Shown here: positions 8,298 to 18,840 of the stretch, piece after piece | How positions within the stretch are numbered: position 1 is the first letter of the stretch | How the letters are laid out: every line of letters begins with the position of its first letter | Source: Phytomonospora endophytica | Lineage (GTDB): Bacteria; Actinomycetota; Actinomycetes; Mycobacteriales; Micromonosporaceae | NCBI RefSeq assembly: GCF_014202425.1 | Contig: NZ_JACHGT010000001.1 | Location: 103,160-167,159, forward strand | DNA length: 64,000 bases | Direction: 5' to 3' | Position numbers and translations under genes: made by a program | The notes under the pieces: model-generated | Seen by the model: only the letters and a program-made list of their open reading frames with translations | Databases searched by the model: none | What the model was told of the DNA's origin: nothing

Positions 8298-9752
8298 TTA
8301 TTGCTGTTTCGTTTCGATATTGCCGGGATTGTACGCGGTCGCCGCCTGCGGAACCCCTAGCGCGGTCAGGAAGGCGCTCGCCCAGTGGCGGACGTCGTGT
8401 CCGCGAAGATACCGCCGCATGGTTCGCATGCGCCTGACGCGGTCGACGGTATCGGCATTGATGGCGTTCATGAGCGTCGTCTTCAGCCCGTCCAGGTCGT
8501 GCGGGTTGACCTGATAGGCCTGCCGGAGGTCCCCGGCGGCACCGGCGAACTCCGAGAGGACGAGGGCCCCGCCGAGATCGGTGCGGGAGGCCACGTACTC
8601 CTTGGCGACGAGGTTCATCCCGTCCCGCAGCGGCGTCACCATCATGACGTCGGCGGTCAGGTACAGCGCGGCCAGCTCGGCACGGCTGTAGGACTGGTGC
8701 AGGTAGTGGATGGCGGGCAGACCGACCCGGCCGAAATCGCCGTTGATCCGGCCGACCTCGCGCTCCACGGCCGCGCGGAGCGCCTTGTAGTGCTCGACGC
8801 GCTCCCGGCTCGGCGTGGCCACCTGCACCATCACCGCGTCGGGCACCCGGAGGCGGCCTTCGGCCAGCAGCTCGCGGAACGCCTTCAAGCGTTGCTCGAT
8901 GCCCTTGGTGTAGTCCAGCCGGTCCACCCCGAGGATGAGGGTGCGGGGGTCGCCGAGCTCGGCGCGGATCTCCTTGGCCCGGCGCTGCACGGCGCCGCTG
9001 ACCGCGGTGGCCTCCATCTCGGCGACGTCGATCGAGATGGGGAAGGCGTCGGCGCGTACGACCCGGCCGCCGACCTCGACCTCCTTGCCGCGCGGCTTGA
9101 GGTCGAGCAGGTGGCGGGTCAGGCGCAGGAAGTTCTGGGCGGCGAGGGGCCGCTGGAAGCCGACGAGGTCGGCGCCGAGGAGCCCGTCGAGCAGTTCGAG
9201 GCGCTTGGGGAGCTGCATGAACAGCTCCACCGGGGGAAAGGGGATGTGCAGGAAGAAGCCGATGCGCACGTCGGGGCGCAGGCGGCGCAGCATCGCCGGG
9301 ACGAGCTGGAGCTGGTAGTCCTGGACCCACACCACCGCGTGCTTCGCGGCGACCTCGGCGGCCCGCTCGGCGAAGCGCCGGTTGACCCGGACGTAGGCCT
9401 CCCACCAGCTGCGGTGGTAGCTGGGCGGTTCCACGGCGTCGTGGTACAGCGGCCACAGGGTCGCGTTCGAGAAGCCCTCGTAGTACGAGGCGAGCTCGTC
9501 GGCGCTGAGGGGGACGGGGCTGAGCTGCATCCCGTCGAGCTCGAAGGGGGCGGGGGCCTCGCCGTCGCCGCCGGCCCAGCCGATCCAGGTGCCCTTCTCC
9601 GACTGGAGGACGGGCTTGAGGGCGGTGACCAGTCCGCCGGGGCTCTGCCTCCACTCCCGGCCGTCCTCGGTCATGACCTCGTCGACGGGGAGCCGGTTGG
9701 CGACGACGACGAAGGGGGCGCCTTCGCCGTTCTGACCGCTTTCAGGAGACAC
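8298..9752 (-). CDS. otsA: Alpha,alpha-trehalose-phosphate synthase (UDP/GDP-glucose forming)
   Basis: 484 residues, normal family length. This GT20 enzyme transfers glucose from a nucleotide sugar to glucose-6-phosphate to give trehalose-6-phosphate. Visible motifs: ANRLPV near the N-terminus, [37 protein letters not shown] (phosphate/sugar-binding loop), [15 protein letters not shown] and LSEFAGAA. The GTG at 9752 was chosen because GAGGAGGA lies 8-15 nt upstream; the longer ATG-initiated frame (9875) would add a non-homologous tail. The product is the substrate of the phosphatase encoded 118 bp downstream. A promoter with -35 CTGACA and -10 TAGACT lies at 9875-9903. Confidence 0.95.
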   Translation of the reverse strand: MSPESGQNGEGAPFVVVANRLPVDEVMTEDGREWRQSPGGLVTALKPVLQSEKGTWIGWAGGDGEAPAPFELDGMQLSPVPLSADELASYYEGFSNATLWPLYHDAVEPPSYHRSWWEAYVRVNRRFAERAAEVAAKHAVVWVQDYQLQLVPAMLRRLRPDVRIGFFLHIPFPPVELFMQLPKRLELLDGLLGADLVGFQRPLAAQNFLRLTRHLLDLKPRGKEVEVGGRVVRADAFPISIDVAEMEATAVSGAVQRRAKEIRAELGDPRTLILGVDRLDYTKGIEQRLKAFRELLAEGRLRVPDAVMVQVATPSRERVEHYKALRAAVEREVGRINGDFGRVGLPAIHYLHQSYSRAELAALYLTADVMMVTPLRDGMNLVAKEYVASRTDLGGALVLSEFAGAAGDLRQAYQVNPHDLDGLKTTLMNAINADTVDRVRRMRTMRRYLRGHDVRHWASAFLTALGVPQAATAYNPGNIETKQQ

Positions 9753-9874
9753 GTTGTGGTTCCTCCTCGATCGTTCGCATGCGTGGCGTGACGAGCCTAC
9801 TGGCGCACGGTGACAGGAGGCGGGACCGTGATGGGAATCGGGCACGTGATCGTCACGGCGGGAATCCGACCCCA

Positions 9875-9903
9875 AGTCTAAAGGAGTGTCCGGTTCTTGT
9901 CAG
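9875..9903 (-). promoter_or_regulatory. Sigma-70-type promoter of otsA
   Basis: On the minus strand CTGACA (9898-9903), a 17-bp spacer and TAGACT (9875-9880) give a good primary-sigma promoter reading toward otsA. Its -35 box is the reverse complement of, and almost coincident with, the -35 box of the divergent gntR promoter. Confidence 0.6.
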
Positions 9904-9925
9904 CCAGGTTGGTTGGCGCTATGGT
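9897..9925 (+). promoter_or_regulatory. Sigma-70-type promoter of the GntR-ABC operon
   Basis: TTGTCA (9897-9902), a 17-bp spacer and TATGGT (9920-9925) precede the gntR gene. The -10 box overlaps the first arm of an inverted repeat (9923-9946). Confidence 0.65.
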
Positions 9926-9946
9926 TCATCACACAAGTAATGAACC
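9923..9946 (+). promoter_or_regulatory. Putative GntR operator
   Basis: GGTTCAT and ATGAACC form a perfect 7-bp inverted repeat around a 10-bp centre, overlapping the -10 box and the start region of the gntR promoter. YtrA-type GntR repressors usually bind such sites upstream of their own operon, so autoregulation is likely. Confidence 0.6.
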
Positions 9947-9975
9947 CATATACCCATCGGTCTGCGAGGTGATGC

Positions 9976-10350
9976 ATGTTCGACGACCGGACACCGATCT
10001 ACCAGCAGATCGCGGCCAGACTGAAGCAGGACATCCTGGACGGCACCCTCGCCGAGGGCGACCAGGTCATGTCCACCAACCAGTACGCCACGTACTACCG
10101 CATCAACCCGGCCACCGCCGCCAAAGGCGTCCACCAGCTGGTGGAGGAGGGCGTCCTGCACAAACGTCGCGGCCTGGGCATGTACGTCACCGAAGGCGCC
10201 CGCGAGAAGCTCCTCGCGCAGCGCCGGGACCGTTTCTTCACCGAGATGGTCGAACCCATGGCCGCCGAGGCGAGCCTGATCGGGGTACCCCTCGCCGACG
10301 TCGTTCGGCACCTTGAAGAGCTGGAGAACCAGAAGAGGCGCATGCGATGA
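9976..10350 (+). CDS. GntR-family transcriptional regulator, YtrA type
   Basis: 124 residues, the short YtrA-type size. A winged helix at the N-terminus (PIYQQIAARLKQDILDGTL, then a recognition-helix segment INPATAAKGVHQLVEEGVL and KRRGLGMYV in the wing) is followed by a short helical dimerisation tail without the large effector domain of other GntR proteins. YtrA-type regulators commonly repress an adjacent ABC exporter in response to cell-envelope-active compounds. AGGTG precedes the ATG, and the stop overlaps the ATPase start by 4 bp (ATGA), so the two are translationally coupled. The inverted repeat at 9923-9946 is the likely binding site. Confidence 0.9.
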   Translation: MFDDRTPIYQQIAARLKQDILDGTLAEGDQVMSTNQYATYYRINPATAAKGVHQLVEEGVLHKRRGLGMYVTEGAREKLLAQRRDRFFTEMVEPMAAEASLIGVPLADVVRHLEELENQKRRMR

Positions 10351-11258
10351 ACCCGGGCACCTCCGTCCACGAACAGCCGGAGAACCTCGTCGAGGTCGAC
10401 GACCTCCGCGTGTCCTACGGCGACGTCACCGCGCTCGAAGGCGTCTCCCTGACGCTGGAGGCGAACAAGATCTACGGCCTGATCGGACGCAACGGCTCCG
10501 GCAAGACCAGCCTCCTGTCCGTCCTGGCCGCCTTCCGCCGCGCCGACGCGGGCACCGTCCGCGTCGAAGGCCGCGACCCCTACGAGGACGCCGACATCGT
10601 CTCCCGCGTGTGCCTCATCCGCGAGAGCGGCGACCTGCCCGCCGCCAAGATCCGCCAGATCATCGGCCTCTACCGGGAACTGCGCCCGAACTGGGACCAG
10701 GAACTCGCCGACCGCCTGCTGAGGCGTTTCGACCTCCCGGCCGGCCGGAACGTCTCGAAGCTCTCGCGCGGCATGAAGTCGGCCTTCGGCTGCCTGCTCG
10801 GGCTCGCGTCACGGGCACCGCTGACCATGTTCGACGAGTCCTACCTGGGGATGGACGCCCCGGCACGCTACATCTTCATCGAGGAACTGTTGCGCGACTA
10901 CGTGGAGTACCCGCGCACGTTCATCGTCTCGACGCATCTGATCGAGGAGTTCGGGAGGCTCTTCGAGGAGGTCCTGATCGTCGACAAGGGCCGGCTGATC
11001 GTGCACGACACGGTCGACTCGCTGCGGGAACGCGGTGTGTCGATCAGCGGCCCGGCCGAACTGGTCGACCGCTTCGCCATGGGCCTCGACGTGCTCGGCG
11101 AGCAGGTGCTCGGGCCGACGAAGCAGGTCACCGTCTACAGCCACCCGACCGACGACCTGCGCCGCCAGGCGAAGGCGGCGGGGCTGGAGCTGGGCACGCT
11201 GCCGTTGCAGGACCTGTTCGTGCACCTGACGACGCGGCCGGAAAGGAACCCCTCGTGA
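10347..11258 (+). CDS. ABC transporter ATP-binding protein
   Basis: 303 residues. Single nucleotide-binding domain: Walker A GRNGSGKTS, a Q-loop region, a signature degenerated to LSRGMKS instead of LSGGQ, and Walker B LTMFDESYLGMD. The C-terminal ~90 residues form an accessory domain as in exporter ATPases that accompany YtrA-type regulators. It overlaps the regulator upstream and the permease downstream (GTGA at 11255-11258), which makes a three-gene operon. It probably energises the permease at 11255-12013. The substrate is unknown; peptide or antibiotic export is a family-based guess. Confidence 0.9.
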   Translation: MNPGTSVHEQPENLVEVDDLRVSYGDVTALEGVSLTLEANKIYGLIGRNGSGKTSLLSVLAAFRRADAGTVRVEGRDPYEDADIVSRVCLIRESGDLPAAKIRQIIGLYRELRPNWDQELADRLLRRFDLPAGRNVSKLSRGMKSAFGCLLGLASRAPLTMFDESYLGMDAPARYIFIEELLRDYVEYPRTFIVSTHLIEEFGRLFEEVLIVDKGRLIVHDTVDSLRERGVSISGPAELVDRFAMGLDVLGEQVLGPTKQVTVYSHPTDDLRRQAKAAGLELGTLPLQDLFVHLTTRPERNPS

Positions 11259-12013
11259 CCACCACCACCGCGACCGTCCCCGGCCGTAAGGTCCGCCGTC
11301 TGCGCGGTCTGTGGCCGACCTACTTCAGCGTCCTCTTCGGCAACGCCTGGTACGCCTGGTTCTGGGCCGTGATGATCCTCATCTACGCCGGGATCGCCGC
11401 CGGTATCGCGCTGTGGGGCACCACGGACATCAGCCTGTGGGAGACCTCCACCAACTCCACCAAGGGCACCATGGCCGCGATGGGCGTCATGTCCGTCCCG
11501 GCGTTCCTGCCGCTCATGGTCGCCGCCGGGGTGACGCGGCGGTCCTTCGTCGTCGGCGTGACCGCGGCGATCGGGACCCTCGCCACGGGCTCGTCGCTGC
11601 TGCTGACGATCGGGTACGTCATCGAGCGGCCGATCTACGAGGCCTACGGCATTCCCGAGAACCTCAGCACCAACCACCTGTTCACCGACTCCTCGCAGCT
11701 GCACCTGATCTTCACCGAGTCGCTGATCGTCCAGCTCGCCTACGCCGTCTCGGGCCTGCTCATCGGTCTCTGCTTCTACCGCTTCGGCCCGTTCCCGGGT
11801 CTGCTGCTCATCGCGCCGTGCGCGATCACGGCGGCCGGGACGGAGGTGCTGCTCACCGGCGGCACCTGGTTCGGTCCGGTGGCGGGTGACGCCTTCGGCG
11901 CGGGATGGCCGGTCTGGCTCCAGATCGTGGTCCCGGTGCTGGCGATCGCGGTGTCGACGGTGATCCTGCGGGCGGTGGCGATCGGCACGGCCCTGCGGCC
12001 GCGCAAGAACTGA
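11255..12013 (+). CDS. ABC transporter membrane subunit
   Basis: 252 residues with about six hydrophobic segments (for example FWAVMILIYAGIAAGIAL, TAAIGTLATGSSLLLTIGYV and LVIQ-type helices in the C-terminal half). The N-terminus is short and basic, with no signal peptide. It starts at a GTG that overlaps the ATPase stop and has GAAAGGA upstream. As the last gene of the gntR operon, it is the natural partner of the ATPase. No domain names a substrate. Confidence 0.8.
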   Translation: MTTTTATVPGRKVRRLRGLWPTYFSVLFGNAWYAWFWAVMILIYAGIAAGIALWGTTDISLWETSTNSTKGTMAAMGVMSVPAFLPLMVAAGVTRRSFVVGVTAAIGTLATGSSLLLTIGYVIERPIYEAYGIPENLSTNHLFTDSSQLHLIFTESLIVQLAYAVSGLLIGLCFYRFGPFPGLLLIAPCAITAAGTEVLLTGGTWFGPVAGDAFGAGWPVWLQIVVPVLAIAVSTVILRAVAIGTALRPRKN

Positions 12014-12154
12014 CGCGAGGGGTGTGACGGTCGTCGCGGCACCTTGGCGTGACCTGAGTTGGTGACCGTGGCGGAGGCTTGACAAGATTGAGCCGCGTGT
12101 CCAGCGCAGCAGTCGACAGCAACCGCTACCCAGCTTTGTGAGGAAGACGCCACC

Positions 12155-13846
<1,692 letters not shown>

Positions 13847-13854
13847 TCCCGACG

Positions 13855-14295
13855 ATGGCCCGGTACGTCTACCACTGCCCCCTGCGCTGGTCCGACATGG
13901 ACGCGTTCCAGCACGTCAACAACGCACGCTTCCTCACGCTGTACGAGGAGGCGCGTGTCGCGCTGATGTTCAACGGGGCCAAGAAGTTCGGGCTGACCTC
14001 CTTCGCCGAGGGCGTCGTCGTCGCGCGTCACGAGATCGATTACCTGCGTCCGGTGGACTACGGGATCGGTTCGGGCGACGGCGACTCCTCGCCGGAGGTG
14101 CGCATCGAGTTGTGGGCGAGCGAGATCCGCAACGCGGCCTTCGTGGTGGACTACGAGCTCTTCGACGACCAGAAGTCGGCCGGCAAGGTGGCGAGCCGGG
14201 CGAGGTCCGTGCTCGTTCCCTTCGACCTGGTCGCCGGCCGGCCTCGCCGGATCAGCGAGGCCGAGCGGGAGTTCCTGGAGGCGTGGCGCGGATGA
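13855..14295 (+). CDS. Acyl-CoA thioesterase of the 4-hydroxybenzoyl-CoA thioesterase (hotdog) family
   Basis: 146 residues, one hotdog domain. The catalytic-helix signature RWSDMDAFQHVNNARFLTLY lies at the N-terminus, with the Asp expected to act on the thioester, and is followed by the YLRPVDYG strand. The family hydrolyses acyl-CoA or acyl-ACP; the chain specificity is not evident. The gene starts 8 bp after the ettA stop and overlaps the next gene by 4 bp (ATGA at 14292), so these genes are probably co-transcribed. Confidence 0.85.
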   Translation: MARYVYHCPLRWSDMDAFQHVNNARFLTLYEEARVALMFNGAKKFGLTSFAEGVVVARHEIDYLRPVDYGIGSGDGDSSPEVRIELWASEIRNAAFVVDYELFDDQKSAGKVASRARSVLVPFDLVAGRPRRISEAEREFLEAWRG

Positions 14296-14897
14296 GCGGG
14301 GTCGATCCTGCCGGGCTGATCGGCGCCGGGAGCGCCGAGGAGGCGGCCGACTTCGCCGCCCGGGCCATGCGGTTCAGTCCCGAGGCCCTCGTGCGGCTGC
14401 GGCCGTCGGGGGACGGCACCGGCCGGTTGTGGACGGTGCTGCCGTTTCGCGTGCTGGCCTGCCGGACCGTCGCGACCGCCCATGACGACGACGTGACGGT
14501 CCGGGCCGCCGACCTGCTGCGCTCCGGACCGCCCTCGCGCCATGACGGGTCGTGGCGCACGACTCTCCCCACCTCCGACGGCGAGGTCCTGGAGACCCTG
14601 CCGGGCGCCGAGGTCGTCCGCCTCGACCGGGCCGCCGGAGAGACCCTCCGCAGCCGTCGCGGTCAGGGCGTCGGCGACCGCCGCCTGCGTGACGCGCTGC
14701 TCGACCACGTCGCGGTCACCGTCGTCGGCGACGAGACCAAGCACGAGGTCCCGCTGCGGCTGATCGTCGGGCTGCTGCGCATGGGCCTGCACGACGCCGC
14801 CGCGCCGGTCTCCGTGCGTCTCGCCGGCCGCCGGATCGGTCTCACCGGTGCCAAGGGCTCGGTGTGGGGCCTCGAAGCCGGATTGCGCGTCCTCTAG
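14292..14897 (+). CDS. Conserved-looking protein of unknown function
   Basis: 201 residues, soluble, no signal peptide or membrane segment. I do not recognise a domain. The sequence is rich in Arg, Leu and Asp, with a duplicated-looking pattern PFRVLACRTV in the first half and VAVTVVGDET in the second. The ATG overlaps the thioesterase stop by 4 bp, and the codon use matches its neighbours, so it is a genuine gene translationally coupled to the thioesterase. Coupling suggests a shared acyl-CoA-related role, but nothing in the sequence shows it. Confidence 0.6.
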   Translation: MSGVDPAGLIGAGSAEEAADFAARAMRFSPEALVRLRPSGDGTGRLWTVLPFRVLACRTVATAHDDDVTVRAADLLRSGPPSRHDGSWRTTLPTSDGEVLETLPGAEVVRLDRAAGETLRSRRGQGVGDRRLRDALLDHVAVTVVGDETKHEVPLRLIVGLLRMGLHDAAAPVSVRLAGRRIGLTGAKGSVWGLEAGLRVL

Positions 14898-14960
14898 CCG
14901 ACTGGCGTCCACTTCTTACCGTGTATGGCGAAGGCTCGTACACCATGTCCTTTTCGGAGA

Positions 14961-14974
14961 GTGACCCAGGTCAC
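14961..14974. promoter_or_regulatory. Palindrome, possible operator
   Basis: GTGACCCAGGTCAC is a perfect palindrome with a 2-bp centre, 202 bp upstream of the YbjN-like gene. No other copy was noticed. Its partner regulator is unknown. Confidence 0.3.
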
Positions 14975-15175
14975 CTCGATCGGGTGATTCGCCACGAACG
15001 GTGGATTCCAGGCGCATGAGCCGGGGATCCGCCGTTCGGCCGGTTTTCGGCCGGATCAGGCGTGATCGGGACCGCTGACCCTGGCCACGGGCCTTTACGC
15101 ACCGGTACGGTTCGGGTCGGCGGGCCGCGCATGAGCCCGTCGTTCACGGGAGACGGCAACACCAAGGGGACGGAC

Positions 15176-15838
15176 ATGGCATGGTGGCGCAGCCGCCGGG
15201 CGGAGCAGGACCCGACCGGCGCGAAGGACGACGTGGTGACGACGGAGGGCTCCTCCGCGGTCACCGAGACGACGTCGATCACGGCGAAGACCGCCAAGGT
15301 CCCGCTCCAGCGGGGAGCCGCCGATGACACCGTCCGCGAGAACCGGGTCCCCGACGGGCTCGACCCGAACCTCGCCGCCGACCTCGACCGCCTCACCCGC
15401 AACGCGGTGCAGGCGACGACGGTCCGCCGCCTGACGACCGAGCGCATCACCGCGGCCCTCAAGCGCCTCAAGATCCGCTACCTGACCGACGAGAACGGCG
15501 CCGTCCTGGCGATGTGGGAGCGGCACGTGCTCCAGATCGCCTGCGAGGGGCCGGGCGGCGAGATCCTCGTACTGCGGGCCCGCGCCTACTCGACGGTCTC
15601 GCCGGAGTGGGTCGACCGCGCCTACACCGCGGCCAACGAGTGGAACCGCACCCGCCGTTTCCTGAAGTCCTACGTCGGCGCCGAGACCGAGAGCGGCCAG
15701 TTCCCGCTCTACGGCGAGGTGCAGCTCCCGCTGGTGCCGGGTCTGCACGACGCGCTGCTCGACGAGGTCATCGACTGTGCCGCCGCCGTCTCCGGATCGT
15801 GGGCCGACTGGCTCCACGACGAGGGAGCCGTGCTCTAA
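15176..15838 (+). CDS. YbjN-domain protein
   Basis: 220 residues. After a charged, low-complexity N-terminus of ~85 residues comes a YbjN-like domain (type III secretion chaperone fold). Its typical features are the segment ITAALKRLKIRYLTDENG, WERHVLQIAC, AYTAANEWN and a final hydrophobic helix ending at WADWLHDEG. In actinomycetes such proteins have no settled function; the fold binds peptides. AAGGGGA lies 5-11 bp before the ATG at 15176. Transcription ends at the strong hairpin at 15857. Confidence 0.75.
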   Translation: MAWWRSRRAEQDPTGAKDDVVTTEGSSAVTETTSITAKTAKVPLQRGAADDTVRENRVPDGLDPNLAADLDRLTRNAVQATTVRRLTTERITAALKRLKIRYLTDENGAVLAMWERHVLQIACEGPGGEILVLRARAYSTVSPEWVDRAYTAANEWNRTRRFLKSYVGAETESGQFPLYGEVQLPLVPGLHDALLDEVIDCAAAVSGSWADWLHDEGAVL

Positions 15839-15856
15839 GACCTTCCCCCACCCCCG

Positions 15857-15898
15857 GTGCCCCGGCTCGACGGACCCCCCTCCGTCGGGCCGGGGCAC
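15857..15898. terminator. Bidirectional terminator
   Basis: An 18-bp stem with one G-U pair (15857-15874 with 15881-15898) and a C6 loop lie between the convergent YbjN-like gene and the M1 peptidase gene ending at 15927. Confidence 0.75.
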
Positions 15899-15926
15899 GT
15901 TCTTCGCGCGGGCCCGGCCGACGGGC

Positions 15927-17360
15927 TCAGGCGCGCGGGGTCGTCGGCGAGTCCAGCCAGGCGTCGATGAAGGCGGTCATGTCCTCGCCCGCGTACTCGC
16001 TCACCCAGGCGGTGAACGACGCCCGGTCCTGGGTCGTGTTGCGCTGCTTCTGCACCCAGTCGCGCAGCATCGCGTCGAACTTCTCCGGCCCCATCTCGCC
16101 GCGCAGCCCGTGCAGCATCAGCGCGGTGCAGAAGTACACGTTGCCCGAGGCGAAGGCGCCGGGATCGTAGTCGCCGGGCGGACCGTACTCGTCGCGCATG
16201 CGCTGGTCCGCGCCCGACCAGACCGCGACCGCGTCCGCCTCGGTGAGCATGCCCTGGTCGACGGCCCACATCGCCTCGGCGTAGGTCGCCACGCTCTCGT
16301 TGAGCCACACGTCGCGCCAGTCGCGCGGTGAGACGGAGTCGCCGAACCACTGGTGGGCCAGTTCGTGCAGGATCACCCGGCGGTCGCCGTTTCCTCCGGC
16401 CAGGCCCGCGCTGAGGGTGATGGTGCCCTGCGTTTCCATCCCCGACCGCCCTCCGACCGCGACGATGCCGCTGTTGGGGAACGGGTACGGCCCGTACCGG
16501 CGCTCCAGCCAGGCCACGAGTTCCGGCAGCTCGGCGAAGAGCGGTTCCCACTGGGCCGCGAAGCCCGACGGGACCCACGAGACGTAGTGGACCTCCCCGG
16601 CGCGCTGCTCGTACATCTCGAAGCGGTCCACGGCGAGGGTGGTGACGTAGCTGGCGACCGGATCGGCCGAACGCCAGGTCGTGGTCGTGTACCCGTCGTC
16701 GGTCTCGGTGCCCTGGTAGACGCCGGTCGAGACGCCCGTCCAGCCTTCCGGCGTGGTGACGGTGACGTCGTAGAGGGCCTCGTCGGAGGGGTGGTCGTTG
16801 ACCGGGTACCAGGTGAAGGCGCCGAACGGCTCCTGGAAGGTCCACAGCTCGCCGTCGGCACCGGTCTGCGCGCCGATGCCTCCGGCCATGTCCTCGCGCC
16901 GGGCGGGAGCGGGAACCGGTGCGGGCACACCGTTGTAGGCGACGGTCACCACGATGTCGCGGTCCTTGACGACGGCCGCGGTCAGCACGAGGTCGTCGCC
17001 TTCGCGTGCGGCGGGCGCAGCGACCCCGTCCACCGTGGACTCGGTCACGGTCAGGCCGGCGGCCAGGTCGAGACGCAGTTCGCCGGCGTCGTGGACCGGG
17101 CGGATCGTGAGCTCGGCGAGTCCGTTGAGGACGCGGTCGCCGGGGACATAGGTGAGCGCCAGCCCGTAGTGCAGGACGTCGATGCCTGGGTTGCCCTGCT
17201 GCGGGTACAGCGGGTCGGTGACGGGTTCGCTGCGTCCGGCCGACAGCTCCGACGGCGGTTCGGGCGCCGGCGGAGACGGCGGCGGCTCGGGGGAGGTGCA
17301 GGCCGAAAGGCCCACGGCCAAGGCGACCGTCAGCGCCAGGGGTGTCGTCCGCGCTCGCAT
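15927..17360 (-). CDS. M1-family metallopeptidase lipoprotein
   Basis: 477 residues. A lipoprotein signal peptide with lipobox LSAC (Cys21) is followed by a Pro-rich linker, the M1 beta-sandwich and the gluzincin catalytic domain: zinc motif HELAHQWFGD (His332 and His336) and the third ligand in WLNESVATY. The GxMEN substrate-binding motif reads GMETQ (307-311). The protein is much shorter than PepN (~850), so the C-terminal domain is absent. It is probably anchored outside the membrane and trims exogenous peptides. The start is 19 bp after the stop of its close paralogue, so both are in one operon. GGGGAG precedes the ATG. Confidence 0.88.
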   Translation of the reverse strand: MRARTTPLALTVALAVGLSACTSPEPPPSPPAPEPPSELSAGRSEPVTDPLYPQQGNPGIDVLHYGLALTYVPGDRVLNGLAELTIRPVHDAGELRLDLAAGLTVTESTVDGVAAPAAREGDDLVLTAAVVKDRDIVVTVAYNGVPAPVPAPARREDMAGGIGAQTGADGELWTFQEPFGAFTWYPVNDHPSDEALYDVTVTTPEGWTGVSTGVYQGTETDDGYTTTTWRSADPVASYVTTLAVDRFEMYEQRAGEVHYVSWVPSGFAAQWEPLFAELPELVAWLERRYGPYPFPNSGIVAVGGRSGMETQGTITLSAGLAGGNGDRRVILHELAHQWFGDSVSPRDWRDVWLNESVATYAEAMWAVDQGMLTEADAVAVWSGADQRMRDEYGPPGDYDPGAFASGNVYFCTALMLHGLRGEMGPEKFDAMLRDWVQKQRNTTQDRASFTAWVSEYAGEDMTAFIDAWLDSPTTPRA

Positions 17361-17379
17361 GTCTCCCCGTTCCCGCCGG

Positions 17380-18840
17380 TCACCGTGGAGTCGTCGGTGA
17401 GTCCAGCCACTCGTCGATCAGCCCGGTCAGGTCCTCACCGGCGTACTGGTTGACCCAGGCGGTGAAGCTCTCGCGGTCCTGCTGGGTGTTGGGCTGCTTC
17501 TGGACCCAGTCGCGCATCATCTCGGTGAAGCGGGACTCACCGATCTTCGTGCGGATCTCGTACATCATCAGCGCGGTGCAGATGTACACGTTGGACGACG
17601 CGAACTGCCGGGCGTCGTACTGCCCGGGCGGGCCGGCCTCGTCGCGGAGGATCTGGTCGGCCGAGCGCCAGTTCTCCACGACCTCGCGTTCGGTCGTGAA
17701 GCCCTGGTCGGCGTTCCACATGTCCTCGATGTAGGTCGCCATCGACTCGTTGAGCCACACCCCGCGCCAGTCGACGGGCGTGACGGCGTCGCCGAACCAC
17801 TGATGGGCCAGCTCGTGCACCATCACGCTCTCGATCAGCTCCGGGCCCATCGTGCCGAGGGCCGAGCTGAAGGTGATCATCTCCTGCGTCTCCATCGCCG
17901 ACTCCCCGCCGACGAGCACGACACCCGCCGCGTCGAAGGGGTAGGGGCCGTAGCGTTCGGCGATGTAGGCGATGTGTTCGGGCATCTTGCGCAGCGGGGC
18001 CTCGAACTCGCGCATGCTCTCCCGTGGGATCCACGCGGTGATCGGCAGCTCGTTCGGGCCGGTCATCTCGATCTTCTCGAACTCGTCTACGGCCAGCGTG
18101 GTCAGGTAGCTCGCGACCGGATCGGCGGAGTGCCAGGTGAAGACGGTCCGGTCGCCGTCGGGCGCCTCGCCCATGAAGCGGCCGCTGGCCACGCCGGACC
18201 AGCCCTCGGGGACCGCGACGGTGATGTCGTAGAGGGCCTCGTCGGAGGGGTGGTCGTTGACGGGGTACCAGGTGAAGGCGCCGTAGGGCTCCTGCATCGT
18301 CCACAGGGAACCGTCGGACTCGGGCCGCATGCCGAGGCCGTCGTCGAAGTCCGAGCGCGTCGTCGGCGCGGGCGCCTGCTCGGGAACGCCCTCGTAGACG
18401 ACGGTGAGGACGGCCTGCGCCTCGGCGGCGAGGGAGGCGTCGAAGGTGACGTCGTGGCCGGACTGGCTCGCGGTGACCGGCGTGCCGTCCAGAGTGGCCT
18501 CGCCGACCCTGAGGTTGTCGGCGAAGTCGAGACGGAGTCCGTCGACGGCCCGCACGGCCCGCAGGGTGATCGTCGCGGTGCCGGCGAGGACGGAGGTCGT
18601 GGGGTCGTAGTCGAGGGCGAGTCCGTAGTGGAGGACGTCGACGTCGGCGTTGCCGTAGTCGGGGTACAGCGGGTCGGCGACGGGTTCGCTGCGGCCGGCC
18701 GACAGGTCGGCGGGGATGTCCGGCTGCTGCGACGGGGACCCGATGGGCGGGTTCACGTGCGGCGCGGGTGTGCAGGCGGCGAGGACACCGAGCCCGGCGA
18801 GAGCGCCGACGGCGCCGCGGATGATTCGTCGCCGGACCAT
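17380..18840 (-). CDS. M1-family metallopeptidase lipoprotein, tandem paralogue
   Basis: 486 residues. A basic n-region, then a hydrophobic segment ending at lipobox LAAC (Cys23). The rest aligns throughout with the downstream copy, including LSAGRSEPVADPLYP, the zinc motif HELAHQWFGD, WLNESMATY and the terminal DSPTTPR. The MEN motif is again altered (SAMETQ). The ATG at 18840 has GGGG 7 bp upstream; a GTG two codons earlier (18846) is also possible. The order and the 19-bp gap show a tandem duplication that has diverged, perhaps toward different peptide specificity. Confidence 0.88.
   Translation of the reverse strand: MVRRRIIRGAVGALAGLGVLAACTPAPHVNPPIGSPSQQPDIPADLSAGRSEPVADPLYPDYGNADVDVLHYGLALDYDPTTSVLAGTATITLRAVRAVDGLRLDFADNLRVGEATLDGTPVTASQSGHDVTFDASLAAEAQAVLTVVYEGVPEQAPAPTTRSDFDDGLGMRPESDGSLWTMQEPYGAFTWYPVNDHPSDEALYDITVAVPEGWSGVASGRFMGEAPDGDRTVFTWHSADPVASYLTTLAVDEFEKIEMTGPNELPITAWIPRESMREFEAPLRKMPEHIAYIAERYGPYPFDAAGVVLVGGESAMETQEMITFSSALGTMGPELIESVMVHELAHQWFGDAVTPVDWRGVWLNESMATYIEDMWNADQGFTTEREVVENWRSADQILRDEAGPPGQYDARQFASSNVYICTALMMYEIRTKIGESRFTEMMRDWVQKQPNTQQDRESFTAWVNQYAGEDLTGLIDEWLDSPTTPR

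Noticed and set aside
12079-12084. Promoter of ettA from the perfect TTGACA
   Set aside because: No acceptable -10 box occurs 16-19 bp downstream, so it was not listed as a promoter.
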